Origin: Rhizobium sp. S152
Lineage (GTDB): Bacteria > Pseudomonadota > Alphaproteobacteria > Rhizobiales > Rhizobiaceae
Direction: 5' to 3'
Assembly (NCBI RefSeq): GCF_030380735.1
Contig: NZ_JAUDRZ010000002.1
Location: forward strand, 62,001-126,000
Length of the DNA: 64,000 nt
Shown here: positions 63,878-64,000 of the stretch, piece by piece
How the letters are laid out: each line of letters starts with the position of its first letter
Position numbering within the stretch: the stretch's first letter is position 1
Position numbers and translations under genes: made by a program
Notes under the pieces: generated by a model
The model's input: only the letters and a program-made list of their open reading frames with translations
Told to the model about the DNA's origin: nothing
Databases searched by the model: none

Positions 63878-64000
63878 ATGGGGATCATGGATCACAGCTT
63901 CGAAACGGTGGAAAGCATGGAGTTCCGCCATGGGATGTCGCGCCTCGGCGCGGCGGTCAACATCGTGACCACGCGGGCCGGTGACGGCCCTTACGGATTT
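63878..64000 (+). CDS. Flavin reductase-like protein (3' end beyond the window)
   Basis: The first 41 codons of a flavin reductase are visible. MSRLGAAVNIVTTRAGDGPYGF matches the FMN-binding N-terminal strand of the HpaC/RutF-like flavin reductase domain. AGGAG lies seven bases before the ATG. Such enzymes supply FMNH2 to two-component monooxygenases, and this one directly follows an LLM monooxygenase. The rest lies outside the window. Confidence 0.85.
   Translation, partial: MGIMDHSFETVESMEFRHGMSRLGAAVNIVTTRAGDGPYGF

Noticed and set aside
58183..64000. Assignment of the last operon to riboflavin catabolism
   Set aside because: LLM enzymes that cleave riboflavin exist and the binding protein resembles RibY, but no riboflavin kinase gene is visible and the family also covers many other substrates. 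The name would go beyond the evidence.

Overview
The window is GC-rich, densely coded DNA from an alphaproteobacterium, most likely a member of the Rhizobiaceae (Rhizobium, Agrobacterium, Shinella or Ensifer type). The clues are a DUF1612/HTH protein of the rhizobial RHE_PE00001 type, an ActP/HmrR-like copper pair, an EcfG-type promoter (GGAAC-N16-CGTT), many solute-binding-protein ABC importers each with its own LacI or GntR regulator, and frequent TTG/GTG starts behind strong Shine-Dalgarno (SD) sequences. No tRNA, rRNA, phage, transposase or CRISPR array was seen.

Layout. 1-2000: the 3' end of an old-yellow-enzyme gene and the DUF1612/HTH protein. 2037-4066: an ECF sigma factor, its membrane anti-sigma factor and a Bax-inhibitor-1 protein on one strand. 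4144-7116: a copper P-type ATPase and its CueR-type regulator, with a textbook CueR promoter. 7147-15925: a cytosine-deaminase-like amidohydrolase, penicillin-binding protein 1C and a giant alpha-2-macroglobulin. 16338-18374: a single-domain response regulator behind an EcfG-type promoter, then CopD and a PCu(A)C copper chaperone. 18535-25810: a surface-polysaccharide locus (Wzy/ligase-like protein, Wzx-like flippase, WecG/TagA and GT2 glycosyltransferases, Tat-exported glycosidase-like protein).

25868-32301: an AfuABC-like importer with an inositol-monophosphatase-family enzyme and a divergent LacI regulator, with three TTGCA-N6-TGCAA operators between them. 32358-39657: a Thu-like sugar importer with ThuA, opposite a Gfo/Idh/MocA oxidoreductase and a second LacI regulator. 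39767-44360: a MarR regulator divergent from a periplasmic three-subunit FAD dehydrogenase (Tat gamma subunit, GMC flavoprotein, triheme cytochrome c).

44680-64000: a large catabolic island. A leftward operon encodes a MalFGK-type importer, an alpha/beta hydrolase, a GntR regulator and a 2-hydroxyacid dehydrogenase. A rightward operon encodes an SDR-fold protein without the usual catalytic triad, an aminotransferase, an alpha/beta hydrolase, an M20 amidohydrolase, a bicupin and a nucleoside hydrolase. After a strong terminator, a second rightward operon encodes an SsuB/ThiY-type importer, a class II aldolase-family enzyme, a flavin-dependent LLM monooxygenase and a flavin reductase that runs off the window. 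All three promoter regions carry related ATGTATWCRWA motifs, so they may form one regulon. The gene content does not match a pathway I know; a nitrogen-containing, possibly N-glycosidic or heterocyclic substrate is the best guess. This island is the best candidate here for an undescribed system.
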